Assembly: GCA_021234155.1 (NCBI GenBank)
Contig: JAJEKV010000102.1
Location: 2,104,456 to 2,168,455 of the forward strand
Direction of reading: 5' to 3'
Source: Isoetes taiwanensis
Taxonomy: Eukaryota > Streptophyta > Lycopodiopsida > Isoetales > Isoetaceae
Length of the DNA: 64,000 nucleotides
The position numbers and the translations under genes are program-made. Each line of letters opens with the position of its first letter. The stretch's first letter is position 1. Positions 1 to 11,544 of this stretch are shown here, one piece after another. A model generated the notes under the pieces. That model was not told the origin of the DNA and made no database searches. It saw only the letters and a list, made by a program, of their open reading frames with translations.

Positions 1-339
1 ATTCCAAAGGTAACCGAGTATGCAAAACCCTATGGCTACAAATTTTGTTGCCAAGAGGAAAGGTAAGAAGAAGATTCTTAGGAGCAAAGAAGAAAGCAAG
101 ACCTGGTCCACCAAGTCTTAAAAAGTGGTGGATCCCCAACATGAGATCCCAAAGAAGTTCTCGTGCCAACCGTTAGTGATGATGTTATTCCTACCCCTCG
201 AAGTCACCGTGGATTCAGATATTCAATCTGAGGAGGAAGGTCTTACTCTTGCAATGTAAGTTCATAAAGAGGCCGGATAAGGAAATATTAAAGGATTTGC
301 AGGTTTTGAAAGATCTTCGTGTCCAAGTTTGAAGCTTGT
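1..339. other. No gene recognised
   Basis: Short basic reading frames occur near the left edge but all are interrupted and none resembles a known family. The stretch may be the flank of an element lying outside the window. Confidence 0.4.
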
Positions 340-375
340 TTATATTTTGTTATGTTTCGGCTGATCCAAGTATGT

Positions 376-500
376 ACTGATATTAAGTATGAACTTTTGA
401 AGGCATGTAACTTTTTGTAACTTTTTGAAGGTATGTAACTTTTTTACATGTAAGATACTGATATTAAGTATGAACTTTTTTGAAGGCATGTAAGTTTCCA
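376..500. repeat. Short direct repeat, about 82-bp period
   Basis: A segment of roughly 35 bp beginning TACTGATATTAAGTATGAAC occurs near 376 and again near 457, with related AACTTTTTGAAGG motifs between. It looks like a decayed local duplication. Confidence 0.6.
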
Positions 501-637
501 CATTTATGGTACCAGTTCGTTTATGCAATCTGCAAATGAATGTTGTATATGATTGATTGTTTGGTAAGGGATTAACTTCACAATTATGCCAATTCATATC
601 TGCAATCTGCAAATGAATGAGAACCATAATTCATTTG

Positions 638-887
638 AATATACTACAATGTTGTATATGATTTCATTATCAAATGAATGTGTACATATGAATACAATCT
701 GCAATCTGCAAATATGAATACAATCTGCAATCTGCAAATATGAATACAATCTGCAATCTGCAAATATGAATACAATCTGCAATCTGCAAATATGAATACA
801 ATATGCAATCTGCAAATATGAATACAATCTGCAATCTGCAATCTGAATATACTACAATGTTGTATATGATTTCATTATCAAATGAAT
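638..887. repeat. 26-bp minisatellite with flanking duplication
   Basis: A 26-bp unit built on AATACAATCTGCAATCTGC repeats about six times from 691 to 846; the fifth copy has one substitution and the last decays. Within the unit CAATCTG is itself doubled. The array is bracketed by two near-identical segments of about 42 bp (near 638-680 and 845-887) containing ACTACAATGTTGTATATG, so the array sits inside a larger duplication. Reading frames across it are artefacts of the repeat. Confidence 0.9.
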
Positions 888-989
888 GTACATGAGGTGT
901 TTGTAAGAGCAATGAGATTATGTCAGTAAAATATTCATTTGGTACTCTTTCTTCAGCAACTTGGTGCAGCCTTATCATCATCAATTACG

Positions 990-3900
990 CTATTCAGCAT
1001 ATAGACTACTCTTGTACTCCAAAACTCGGTCCAGAAGATGATCATGAACATCCATTGGAAGTTCATATATGTTATCATTTGCATGTAACATATCAAAACA
1101 ACATGACATGACCAAGTGGCTATATGCATGGCATTCTGGTGCATCCTCAAGCAATTCATATTGATTTCCTCCCATGAACTTGTAATACTTGCCCCATGTA
1201 ACCACTTCTCTTCTTGCAAATTTAGCACCCCATGCATCTTTAAATGCCTTTTCCAAAATGTGCTTAGGTTTAGTGCATCGGATAATATAAAAGTCCACTT
1301 TTTCTTTGTTGTTGGCCCTCGGATGGTACCGCAAAATTATCCCCAACATCAACTACATCAGATACCCATTCATGATCCCCTTCATAGATAGGACCCCGCA
1401 GAGTTTCCAAAGACCTCTTCAACACCGGGACTTAATTCAATAAACCCAAGATCCTATTCCCGCTTTTGTTTATGCACTTCCCATACTTTCCTTGTTGAAG
1501 CAGTGGACGACAAAAACAACCGAAATCCATATGAGCTACCCGAGTAGGGTCATTGGCATGAACAGCCCGATATAAATGGAACTTTCTTGATCCCGCAATG
1601 TCTTACAATCATGGCTATCACTCCTATCAACATCATTGATAGTTATCTCCCAAAAACCTCAGAAAAAATAATGTTCAATATTGTTTTAAACACAACTAAT
1701 TTCCATACTAGAACCATACCTATATTTTTCCTCTCCTTCTATCTCACAATCTGATTTAAAATGTGAAATGCAAAACACAACTACATCATGTGCATTCCTT
1801 AGTGGTACTGAATTCCTCTTCAACATCTCATGTGTGAGTGCTCTTTTTATTACAGCTCCAGCACCATCATGTTCACCTGCATTTGTTCATTACAAAAATC
1901 TAAAGAACAAAAAAAGCAAAGATAAAACAATAGAGTAAAGTTGAAGTATTTACCTTTGCCATGATATGATGCAAAGAAGTTCCAGTTTATTGGTATTCCT
2001 GTTTTTTGAAAGAATCTGCCAAGGAAGTAGAACATCCTTGCACCTTTAAATTGATGGGAACAACCATCAGACCACATGACATGATTCTTGTAGTTGACAC
2101 CTCTATCAACAAGAAAAATAGCATGTTTCTGCAAGCAATGTTGAACAAACATAACATCATGTTCTCTGTCATCACTTATATAGAAATGTGTTTCCTTAAC
2201 GATCTTTCTTTTTTGCTCTGTAGAATTGGTAGCATGCCTATAAGTGATATGCACCAAAATGGTGCATTGGTCATTCCTCCAATGCAGGCTTTGTATTTCT
2301 TGTTGAATTTTGAAGGTATAGTTCTCTGCAAAAAGTCAATGATCAAACTATAGTGTCCTTTGGAAAGGTTGCCAAGCACTCCCCGAACTGTTTTGTTTGC
2401 CATCTTGCTTCATAATTATGAGGAATAAAAGCATTAAGAAAGGTGTCACCAAATTTGAATAACTCCGTACTTTGGTGTTTTCTTGTACACAAGCTTGTTG
2501 GATGGTTTGGGAGCTTCTTTGTAAATGACAATAAACACATGTCATTACCACCTTCTTGGAATAAGCAATTCATTAGCAAGATAGTACCTTCTTAGTAGCT
2601 ATTGAAACTTCTTTTCCCGACCAGTGTGCTCAACAACGGTTTGCTTACCAATTCTCTTTGCGCACCTCTTCAAGGAATCCGAATCCGCTATTCTTTGCAC
2701 TTTTCTTCTTCACATTTTTCACCTTCTCAGAAATTCTTAATGTGTTCTTCAACTATGTTCTGCCCCATAATAACTATTTCTATAAGAATGGCAATTGTTC
2801 TTAGTTGATTATAAGTGTGCAAAATGTTACCTTGTCGCCATAAACCCGCATATAAAGAAAACAGTTTCAATTCATGTACATTTCACAAGAACGTGTCAAG
2901 AACATGTGCATCACCTTAACAAATGTCTTCCACTCTACTTGATGGTCCAACTTGTAATCTCTTTCTTGTGGACAAGTTGGGATCTTTTTGTTCCACATGT
3001 TTTGCATTTCAAGAGCGCATGCTTATGTTGATGCCACTCTTCCGAATCATCCTTAGAACATACCATAGCTCTCCAAAGCTCGAGGTTGAAGTGTATGTAA
3101 ATATAGACGCATTGCAAGTTGGTCCTCGGACCACATAAATCACAATTGCATGTGCAATTGGTACCATGAATGTTCGATCTAGTCTTACTTTGTTTATGGC
3201 CGCCTCACAAAGTCAATTCTCAAATGATAGATACAAAGAAGAAGTTTCTCTATCTTTTACCTTCCTCACATATGGAGGTTTCAGAGCATGGAATGCTTTT
3301 GAAAATGATATTTGAAATTCGGATATTGTTTTACAAAGCGTTGGTAAAAACTACCCGCAGAAAACGAATCGCAAAGATGTCGCCAGTATTAAAACTTTTC
3401 ATCATTGTAACAATTTTCTTAAGAATTACCTGGGTCTCCTCAAGAAAGTGAAGTGCATGCAAGATCTTCTTTCCTGATGAGGCTTTAATCTTGATGACAT
3501 GCTTCTTACATGGAGAAACCCTTGTGTTGTACCTCCAAAAGTCAACAACTAGTTTTCTCTCATTGTAAGATAGTTTGTCACATCTAATCTTATTCTTGAA
3601 CATGGACCATGGTCCATCACCATGTTCAACACATACTCTCCTTCTTACGCTAGCTTGTAACAATCTTTCGTTCAAACATAGAGTTCTAGAGAATGCTGAT
3701 TTGTTGATGTCACTATTGACAAAGATAAACCATGGCAAAGATTTCTTGACCTCCTAATATCCTGCTTTCTTCTCATTCTTATGAGTCGCAAAAAGATTTT
3801 TAAATTTTCTACAATACTCTTCAATACGTACTCTTCCTTGTCGCTTGGAACAAAGAAGTTCAGAAGCCACTTTGTCAGCAGATTGAAGTATCTCCTTTCT

Positions 3901-4865
3901 ATCTTTAAAATTTGCACTATGAAGAACCTTTTTTTACCTTGAGTGCAACTCTTTTTGATAACCTTCTCTTTTTTCATGTCTTTGAGATCTCCTTGTAGTA
4001 AGGCTTCTTCATCTCGCCGCAAGCTCTCTTTCCCTTTTAAGACTCCTCTCCTTTCTCCTTAACTCAGCTCTATACCTTCTAAAAGCATCACCATCTGCAA
4101 AAATATTTTTGAAGTTCAATATTACGTAAATCTTTCGTGTTTGAGTAAATTGCTAAACTTACTTACCTTCAAAACAAGGTTCTTCATGACATTGGGTTTC
4201 TTGAGTGCTTTGTTGGCGCCAACCTTCATAATCTTCAAAGTCTTGGGGAAAAGAATATAAAGATGGATAAGAAATAAAATTACTTAAATTAAGTAAAAAG
4301 ATTGAAAGAAAAGAAAAAGACTTGAAATTACCTTGGAAACAAGGTCGCAAAACTTCGCGGACATTCATTGCCTTGTGTAATTGCGCATTTGATTCAATTT
4401 GTTCATAAGGTTCGGAAAAGATTCTAAACATGAAAGCAGTTCATCAACACAACCAACACCAACAAATTAGGAGAGCAGCCCCCAACAACTATGAAGTAAA
4501 TTAGTACCGGATGTATGGGATCCGTTGTAGCAAAGTGGATCTCTTGTTCCGCATCTTGATTCACAAATAAGTTGCTTATCATTCAAATTGTGTCTATTTT
4601 GCTTGTCGGTCACCAAATAATATGTAATGAATTATGAGTATCAGTTACCATGCTGCAATTCTTGCACAAATTCGCTTGTATTTATCCCGGAAATGGAATC
4701 TTCAATTGCAGATTGCTGAGAAATTGCATCAGCAATTCGAGAACAAATGGCGTAGAAGTTTTCACCCCTGCTTCTCGAAAAAAATTGAAGGCTAGATAGC
4801 GGTTTGTCCACATCAAAATTAACATGTGTCTTGCACGATGCACAAAATGCCTCCAAAGTCGCCAT
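990..4865 (-). pseudogene. Decayed DDE-type transposase with introns
   Basis: Collinear minus-strand fragments run from an N-terminal piece (4865-4641, with a CASC motif) through a basic coiled region (4022-3672), a segment with NERKLVVDFWRYNTRVSP (3738-3331) and a WCIS segment near 2260, to a core containing MWSDGCSHQFKG and YHGKG (2257-1954). The core continues after an intron as EHDGAGAVIKRAL, then into a conserved-looking C-terminal block (1352-990). Asp-rich SDG and HGKG/HDGAG motifs resemble catalytic cores of large eukaryotic DDE transposases; the exact superfamily is not certain. Frameshifts near 1600-1400 and stops elsewhere indicate decay. Some gaps have good GT/AG borders, so at least part of the broken appearance is splicing. 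Confidence 0.65.
1877..1953 (-). other. Putative 77-bp intron in the transposase core
   Basis: On the minus strand CATGGCAAAG is followed by GTAAATACTT, and the next coding block follows ATGCAG. Removing 77 bp joins HGK to GEHDGAGA in frame (phase 1), restoring a continuous glycine-rich motif. This is strong internal evidence for a real intron inside a transposase gene. Confidence 0.7.
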
Positions 4866-5187
4866 AGCGAGCTCGAGAAAATTAGCAAAAGAAAGAAACT
4901 CATGAAATTATTGTTGTGGACAGTACCAAAACCGCCAAATCTAATTTTAAAATTCATTTTGCATCAGCGGTCACAACCTCGGATCAGCAGCACGGATTAG
5001 CAGCACCACGGATTGCTGAAGTGGCAAATTCCGGTGCTTCGGATCGACCAAACGTAATTTGGCTTCAAGAGAAAATGACGCTGAAGGCCTTTGACGCGTC
5101 GGGCGAAAATGTAATGTGACGGTCCAAAGACTCAACCAAAGACATGCGCACACTAGAGATTGAGTATGTAAATAAAAAACACACCCT

Positions 5188-5760
5188 ATGGTTAGGAGTG
5201 GCCCTTTGTTCTTTAGATATCATCTATCTTTGCTCAATGGTCCTGACACTTTCACCTCTACTATGACCACACATCCTACTGTCGCTCATGTGCCTTCATG
5301 TCTTCCTGTTGTGTCCTCCACGCCCACTCAATCAATCCCTTCACCTCATGCCCAACATCAGCCATTTGATGACGAGGTACGTCGTAGATTGCAAGTCATT
5401 CAAGAGACACAAGAAAGGCGGGAAATGATGAACGAGGGATGGCAGCGAGTCAGCTTAAAGAAGGTGGCACGAAATAAGCATGCACATGTCACACCGGGCT
5501 CTTCTAAAGGCGCACATGGAAGGGTTGAGCGGAGCGGAGGTTCTCCCTTGCCACCTGCGAGTCAGCAGGGAGCTGATCTAGAGTGTTCTTCTATTGGGAG
5601 AGATGAGCAGAGCGGAGGCTCTCCTTCGCCAGGTATCTTACACAATGGAAGGGTGGAACAGAGAGGAGGCTCCCCCTTACCAATTTCCAAAACACAATGG
5701 GCAGATCTCCCAATTGATGATGCTGCTGAGATGGATGTAGAACATCATCATACATCTTGA
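5188..5760 (+). CDS. LINE (L1-type) ORF1-like protein
   Basis: This 190-residue open frame lies immediately upstream of a LINE endonuclease. Its N-terminus (MVRSGPLFFRYHLSLLNGPD) and its position fit the RNA-binding ORF1 of plant L1 elements, but no zinc knuckle is visible and it is shorter than usual, so it may be a remnant. The middle is rich in Ser, Pro and Gly, with repeated RSGGSPLP-like motifs (near 5530, 5610 and 5665). Its stop codon overlaps the ORF2 start in the string TGATG at 5758-5762, the arrangement expected for termination-reinitiation. No promoter was identified. Confidence 0.6.
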   Translation: MVRSGPLFFRYHLSLLNGPDTFTSTMTTHPTVAHVPSCLPVVSSTPTQSIPSPHAQHQPFDDEVRRRLQVIQETQERREMMNEGWQRVSLKKVARNKHAHVTPGSSKGAHGRVERSGGSPLPPASQQGADLECSSIGRDEQSGGSPSPGILHNGRVEQRGGSPLPISKTQWADLPIDDAAEMDVEHHHTS

Positions 5761-8417
5761 TGAACATACTCTCTTGGAACGTGCGGGGAATAGCTTCTTT
5801 TCCATGTAAAAGAAGCAGGCTATCTAATTAGCTGTCTAAGTTTTTGATGGATTTTTGCTGTCTTCAAGAGCACAAGTGCTGTAAAGGTGGGGTGCAGAAG
5901 CTGGCTGTAATTTTGGGTCCTCATTACAATGTCTTGGTTGCTGCTTCTAACTCAGCTAAGGCTGGAGTCCTCACTGCTTAGAAACCTCCCCTTAATGTTA
6001 TTTTTACTCAAATAGACAGATTTGGACGGTGGATAAGTCAAATGGATGGATAAAGGGCAAGAGTGGGGGATTGTGAATGTCTATGCACCTAATCAGCCAC
6101 GTCAGCGGGGCTCTCTGTGGGCCACTTTACGGACTAAGATTATGCGGCTCGGTCATAATGTAGCGTGGCTTCTAGTTGGTAATTTTAATATTGTTGGGTT
6201 TGAAGCAGATAGGTGTGGTAGGGGTACACAGGTCGTTCATGGATTTGAACGTGAGTAGTAGAGGCAGCTTGTGCTGGACTGCAGAATGGTAGAGGTTGAC
6301 GGAGACCAGTCTTTTACGTGGTGTAATGGCTGGACTGGACCAGGTAGAGCTTACGCTCGGCATGATCGTGGATATTATAATGTAATAGCTGCTGGATTAC
6401 TGGGTAACTTGCGAAGGACAAATATGTTAGATAGTTCCATATCTGATCACAATCCACAATAGCTTTCGGTTACAACGCCAGTGCATAGACGAGCTACAAG
6501 AACCTATTTCAAGCTTAACACTCGATATTTGTCAGACCCAGAATTTACTGATGGCTGCAGGCATGCCTGATCCTCTACACTTTCTCGTCTTCGAGGTATG
6601 TCTGGGGTTGTTGACGCTTTGGCAGCAGTTAAATCCTTTGTTGGGGACGTAGGAAGGCACAGGCAACTAGAGGCCGGCTACTAGCTTTATATTTGGAGCT
6701 TCAAATGTGTCGTTCACAAGCCCCTTCATCAGGTAGTCGAGAGAAAGAGTTATTGGCAGAAATAAGAAACATTGAGTCTATAGAGGCAACTCAAGCTCGC
6801 GTTAAGGCCGGTTTGGATTGGTTTCAATTGGGAGACAGGTGCTCTCACTTCTTCTTTAGGGCGGCAAGGAGAAAACGTGTGTAAGCTCCATATCTTCGCT
6901 ACTTCTACCTGATGGCTCTGAAATTTTTGATGCTGCACAGTTGAAGCAGTTTCTTTTTGATCATTTTTCTGCTTTTTTTGCTGATCAGTCTCTGCCCTTC
7001 CAAGAGGACATGCAGGACGCAGTTTTATCTAAGATTCATCCTATTATTTTCCCACAGCAGCGTGTTCAGTTGGAATCAACTACTACCGTCGATGATGTGC
7101 ATTCTGCTGTAGACTCTTTAAAGAAGAATAAGTGCCCTGGCTTGGATGGTTTTCCCGCAGAGTTTTTCCAAGCTTATTGGAATTGGCTTGGTGATGACGT
7201 CTTCAATGCTTTCTCTGAGTTTCACCGGTTCAGGATCTTGGATAAGATCATCAACACTGGTTGTATTTCCCTTATTCCTAAGTGCAAAGAGCCTAAAACT
7301 ATCTCGGACTGGCGCCCTATAACTTTGCTATCTACGGCGTACAAGATCTTTGCTAAGGCCTTGGCAGAGAAAGTGAGGGATATCTTGGCAGAGTCTATCT
7401 CCTTCACACAATCAGGATTTTTACCTAAGCGTTGTATTCTTGATAATGTGGCTGCTGCTTATGAGGGGATGTATTGGGCGCGTCTTAAGGGTCAGCACAT
7501 TGTATATTTCAAATTGGATTTTGCTAAAGCCTATGACAGTATAGATTGGAATTTCCTACAAAAATGCCTTCGGACATTGGGATTTGGAGAGTTGTTTACC
7601 AGAGATGTTATGAAGCTCCATCTTTCTGCTCGGTCTACTGTGCTTTTTCAGGGAGAACCGTCGGCTGTATTTCCTGTTGGTAGAGGAGTTCGACGAGGAT
7701 GTCCCCTTGCCCTGTTATTGTTCACTATTGTGGCAGAGGTATTGTTCCAGCTATTCTCTTCGGCTACTCAAGATGGCGTAATTTAGGGATTGACTATGGA
7801 GGATGGTTCTCAAGAAGTGTGTAATCAGTATGCCGATGATACATTTCTTTTTCTAGTGGCTGAGGATTTAATCTTCAGAATGCTAAGCTTTTGTTGGACT
7901 CTTTCTCCCTGGCATCAGGGGTTCTTGTTGGGTGGATAAAGTGCTCTGCTTTATGGACTTTGGATGTGGATGTTCCTCCCTGTGTTTACGAGTATCCATG
8001 GAAAGTGCTTCCTCAAGGGAAGGCTACTAAACTCTTGGGCATTCTTATAGGTATACATATCTCTACTTCAAATGCATGGGATGTTATAGTGGAAGGCTGG
8101 GTAAGCATCTTTTTTGGTGGAATACAGCTAAGCTTTCTCTGGCAGGGCGGATAGTAGTTGCTAAGCAGGTTCTCAGCAACACTCATGTGTATATGGCATC
8201 TGCTGTGCTTGCCTCACAAACAAAGTTTCAAGAAGTTGTCGCAATTGTCCGTAACTTCATTTGGGCAGGTACTAAGACAGGTGTAGTTGTGAAGGTCGCT
8301 TGGTCCACATGTATCAAACCAAAGTTTGCTGGAGGTCTAGGTATGATTGACTTTTATTTACAGAGTAAAATTATGATATCTAAGTTCATTTGTCGCTACT
8401 TGGTGGGTATGGTATAG
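5760..8417 (+). pseudogene. LINE (L1-type) ORF2: endonuclease and reverse transcriptase, broken
   Basis: The frame opens with MNILSWNVRGI, the hallmark start of an APE-type endonuclease, followed by QEHK (near 5868), VNVYAPN (6074), GNFN in place of the usual GDFN (near 6178) and SDHNP (6445). The reverse transcriptase is the best preserved part (6941-7786): CPGLDGFPAEFF, a DWRPITLL block, LDFAKAYDS with a catalytic Asp, and RRGCPL, then YADDT at 7829 after a stop. The thumb region (LSLAGR, KPKFAGGLGMIDF) is at 8120-8350. In-frame stops follow residue 23 and recur throughout. The 3' end is missing: the thumb runs straight into unrelated repeat sequence near 8460. The element would have copied itself by target-primed reverse transcription; it is now dead. 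Confidence 0.92.
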
Positions 8418-8485
8418 TCACCTGGAATGAGATTGGTTGCGCAAGCACTTGGGCAGTGTATTCCTTTTGGGAAACAGGCACTGGT

Positions 8486-9290
8486 AGTCATTTTCATAAA
8501 ATACCCCCTAGACTAGGGGCATTTTGGCAACTTTGAGAAAAAACATTTTTTTTTTCAAATTTTCCCCTTCAAAGTTGCCCAGCATATGATCAAATCCGGA
8601 CGCGCTATGCTGAGTTGGTCAGGCCTGGCCAGCCGCTACATGTGACATTGAGCACGGCATCCGTACGAGTGTTAGGATCATACCTTTAGGAGGTCATGGA
8701 CATGCGAGATCAGCTATGTCCTCGGGCACGCGCTTGACATGTACATACACATTTATTTCATGATGATGTATACCTGTACAGTTTGACAGCATTCTTATTA
8801 CTGCCACGGTTTTTCCCTCGAAAACCCTTCGGGACGAGGGTTTTTAACCCGAACAGTAATAAGTTTGTTGCGCTCCTTCTGGGTCCCATAGGCCGATTGG
8901 TCTCAGTGGACGATAAAAAACCATTCTCATTCTCATTCCCTGGATTTTATCTAAGATCTTTTCATCAAAGCTAAGATCACATGAATCAAGAGTTTGGAAA
9001 CTTAAATTATGATCTCCTAAATGCCTTCAAAATCCTTATATAAATTATGATCTCCTAAATGCCTTCAAAATCCTTGTAAATTTTTTGTGTATGAAATAGA
9101 ACATAAACTTGTAATTTCGAACTCCAAATCAGGTGATCTAGCTTTAATTGAAAAATCCCCCCCTCTAGAACGGATCTGAAGAACACATTCTCATTTGGGT
9201 CACCATAAAGAAATTGTCATTTTCATAAAAATACCCCCTAGACCAGGGGCCTTTTGGCAACTTTGACAAAACTTTAAATGGTTTTTTTTT
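8486..9290. repeat. Pair of direct repeats about 730 bp apart
   Basis: A segment of about 75-80 bp beginning GTCATTTTCATAAAA and containing ATACCCCCTAGAC and TTTTGGCAACTTTGA occurs near 8486-8560 and near 9215-9290, followed in both by a T-rich run. They could be the two ends of a short element or a duplicated sequence. No coding sequence lies between them. Confidence 0.7.
8805..8950 (-). repeat. Dispersed repeat, copy 1
   Basis: Read on the minus strand this segment contains a GTCCACTGAGACCAATCGGC-like string followed by CTATGGGACCCAG and TATTACTGTTCGGGTT. The same order of motifs recurs on the plus strand near 13380-13465 and, more diverged, near 32470-32560. An adjacent short palindrome (CGAAAACCC / GGGTTTT around CTTCGGGACGAG) lies near 8818-8850. 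Confidence 0.65.
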
Positions 9291-9530
9291 TCAGTTTCCC
9301 CTGAATTTTATACTTGAAAACCTCATCTTGACATAGTCATAAAGATTTCTAAATATTGGACTGAATGCAAGGAAGCATCATATACAAATGCTCGCTTCTT
9401 CATTCCTACACTTAAATGCCCGCTTCTTCGTTCATGCAATGCACGATGATGGATAGCTTAAAGTCCTAACCTGGGCAACCATAATCACAGCTATTCTTTA
9501 GAACTTCTATTCATGAATCAAAGGGTTTGA

Positions 9531-9722
9531 AAACTACCAAAATACCCCTATGAGTTTGTGTAATTACCAAAATGCCCTTATGAGTTTCAAAATTACCAAA
9601 ATGCCAGGGCATTTTGGTCCAAAATGCCCTTATGAGTTTCAAAATTACCAAATTTGGTAATTTTGAAACTCATAAGGGCATTTTGGTAATTACACAAACT
9701 CATAGGGGTAATTTGGTAGTTT
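9531..9722. repeat. Foldback element: 70-bp inverted repeat with 52-bp loop
   Basis: Left arm 9531-9600 and right arm 9653-9722 are reverse complements at 69 of 70 positions by eye. The 52-bp centre itself contains a further partial copy (AAAATGCCCTTATGAGTTTC), so both arms are built from alternating ATGAGTTT and AAAATGCCC units. Transcription would give a long hairpin RNA. No coding potential. It resembles a foldback-type MITE. Confidence 0.92.
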
Positions 9723-10066
9723 TCCCTATTTTTATATCAGTAAAAGCCCAAAAATGTTAGTTTATCACGACAACTCTACCACATGGCCTAAGAGATGAAA
9801 ATGCTCCTCAACGTCTTGCCATGCAATTTGGCTCCCTCTTTCTGTTAAGAGTTTAGTTTTGTTTCACATAATTATATGCCAATTCAAATATATAGAACAT
9901 CCTGGTTTCGTTTCACATAATGCTCTATACCAATTCAAATATATACAGCATCCAGGTGCTGATATTTGATGTGCATTTTGCAAATAACACCCAAATATCT
10001 ACATCCTGACTCATTTTGAAAAATATAGATAGCCAAAATAAATTGAGATCGTAGCAGTAGCACTTT

Positions 10067-11488
10067 TTACTTGGTAAGTGCCACTGTTGAATATCCACCT
10101 TCATGAGTTCCACACGAAACACTCTTTGTGCTTAGACACTCTCTGTCCCATGGATAAGGGAATGCTAATTTTGCACTGGCATGTGGGACAAACCAGTCAT
10201 TGTAAGTGTATCTGTAAACATTAAACAAAATGCCGAATTAATTACCTTGATAAGATCCGTGAGGGAGGGGTGAAGTTACTCACATCTTTGCTGGAGGTCT
10301 CGAAATGATAACCAAGAGTTGCAAATCTTCATCCAATGCTGTGTTTCGTACCTTAAAAATGCAAGAAAATAACCTAAAATTGATTAATTCGTAAAAGGAC
10401 GTTATTACAAATATGAAATGCAGATGAAACAAGGCAACATATTCATTAAAAAACTAAATACAATATTATATTATGTAGAAGTTCAAGTCCAATTACCTGG
10501 TGAACTAAATTGACAGGTACAGCAAAAGTGGAGTTTTGAAAAATTGAAAACTCTGAAGGCTCCCCAGGAGTTGTTTTATTCCCTGAATTTTGTGCCAAGT
10601 ACAATATTCCCCTGCCCTTTAATGTCAGAAATATCTCCTCACAATCATGCCTATGGATTGGAGTTCCAGATCCTGGCGCAAATGTTTGCAGCCATACTTC
10701 TAACTATTAAGAAAAAAATTGTAAGTAATTGTGACATCAACAAATCAGAAGAAAACCAAATAACCATCCGACAAAATGACTAGTATGCCAAAACTGATAC
10801 ACAAACTTTTAGCTTATATCATGATACTCAGCAGTCATGTGAATTCAATCCCCAACAGAAAACAAATGGGCACTGAAAAACAGCAATTTCGAATATAAAT
10901 ATATTATGACTTATCTGTTCACACCTAGCATTATCAATTACCATAATCAACTGAAACTAGCATTATAAAAAACATTCACTTCAAATCAGAGTTTTCTAAA
11001 GTTACAACATTCAAGAGAAAAACGATTCCTTATATAAGGATCATAGATATACCTAGAGTTGTGCAGTGCATTTTTCTGATGCTAGTTTAAACCATGGGTA
11101 TCTATTTTATAGATGCATCATCCCCATGAATCCAAGAATATAGTACTTTCTTCAGTACAAAAGATGTCCAAGGAGACAACTTTTAAACATGGAGTAACAA
11201 ATATTACCTCTTTCATACCATGAAGAAGTGCTCCTACAACTGTCATGTGCGCCAATCCAGGCCTTCCATAGTCATCTTGGGGAATATCCTCCAATTTCCT
11301 AACCACTGGAACATCTACAATAAAAACAGCTCCAAGTTCCAATAGCTTGCCAGTAAGAAGCCAACAGTATGGTGCAAAAGCATACCTTTCAAAGGACACT
11401 TTTCTTCATTGAGGAAATAATCGCATCTAACCGCACCCAAAACCAAAATGTACAGAAGAAAGATCAAAGACTCAAACTTGCTTAACAT
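10067..11488 (-). CDS. ABP1: Auxin-binding protein 1, five exons, no KDEL
   Basis: Exons on the minus strand are 11488-11386, 11314-11208, 10703-10497, 10351-10284 and 10211-10067, all with GT/AG borders, giving 209 residues. Residues 1-22 form a clear signal peptide (MLSKFESLIFLLYILVLG). The cupin follows: DYGRPGLAHMTV (residues about 45-56), the zinc site PIHRHDCEE (His87, His89, Glu93) and PVNLVHQ (His138), the glycosylation sequon QNST at Asn127, LLVIISRPPAK and the family block YNDWFVPH. Cys31 and Cys187 match the cysteines of the known disulfide. ABP1 binds auxin through its zinc-containing pocket; its physiological role is debated. Seed-plant ABP1 ends in KDEL for ER retention; this protein instead extends about 22 residues past Cys187 and ends STVALTK. 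KDEL-less ABP1 is known from moss. All exons are open and in phase, so the gene looks functional. Confidence 0.95.
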
Positions 11489-11544
11489 CTTAAATAACTA
11501 ACTACGAAATATATCGTCAAAGTACGAAGATTGCAGAGTGCCCT

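Noticed and set aside
594-984. Open frames reading repeated LQIADC-like units
   Set aside because: They are direct translations of the 26-bp minisatellite.
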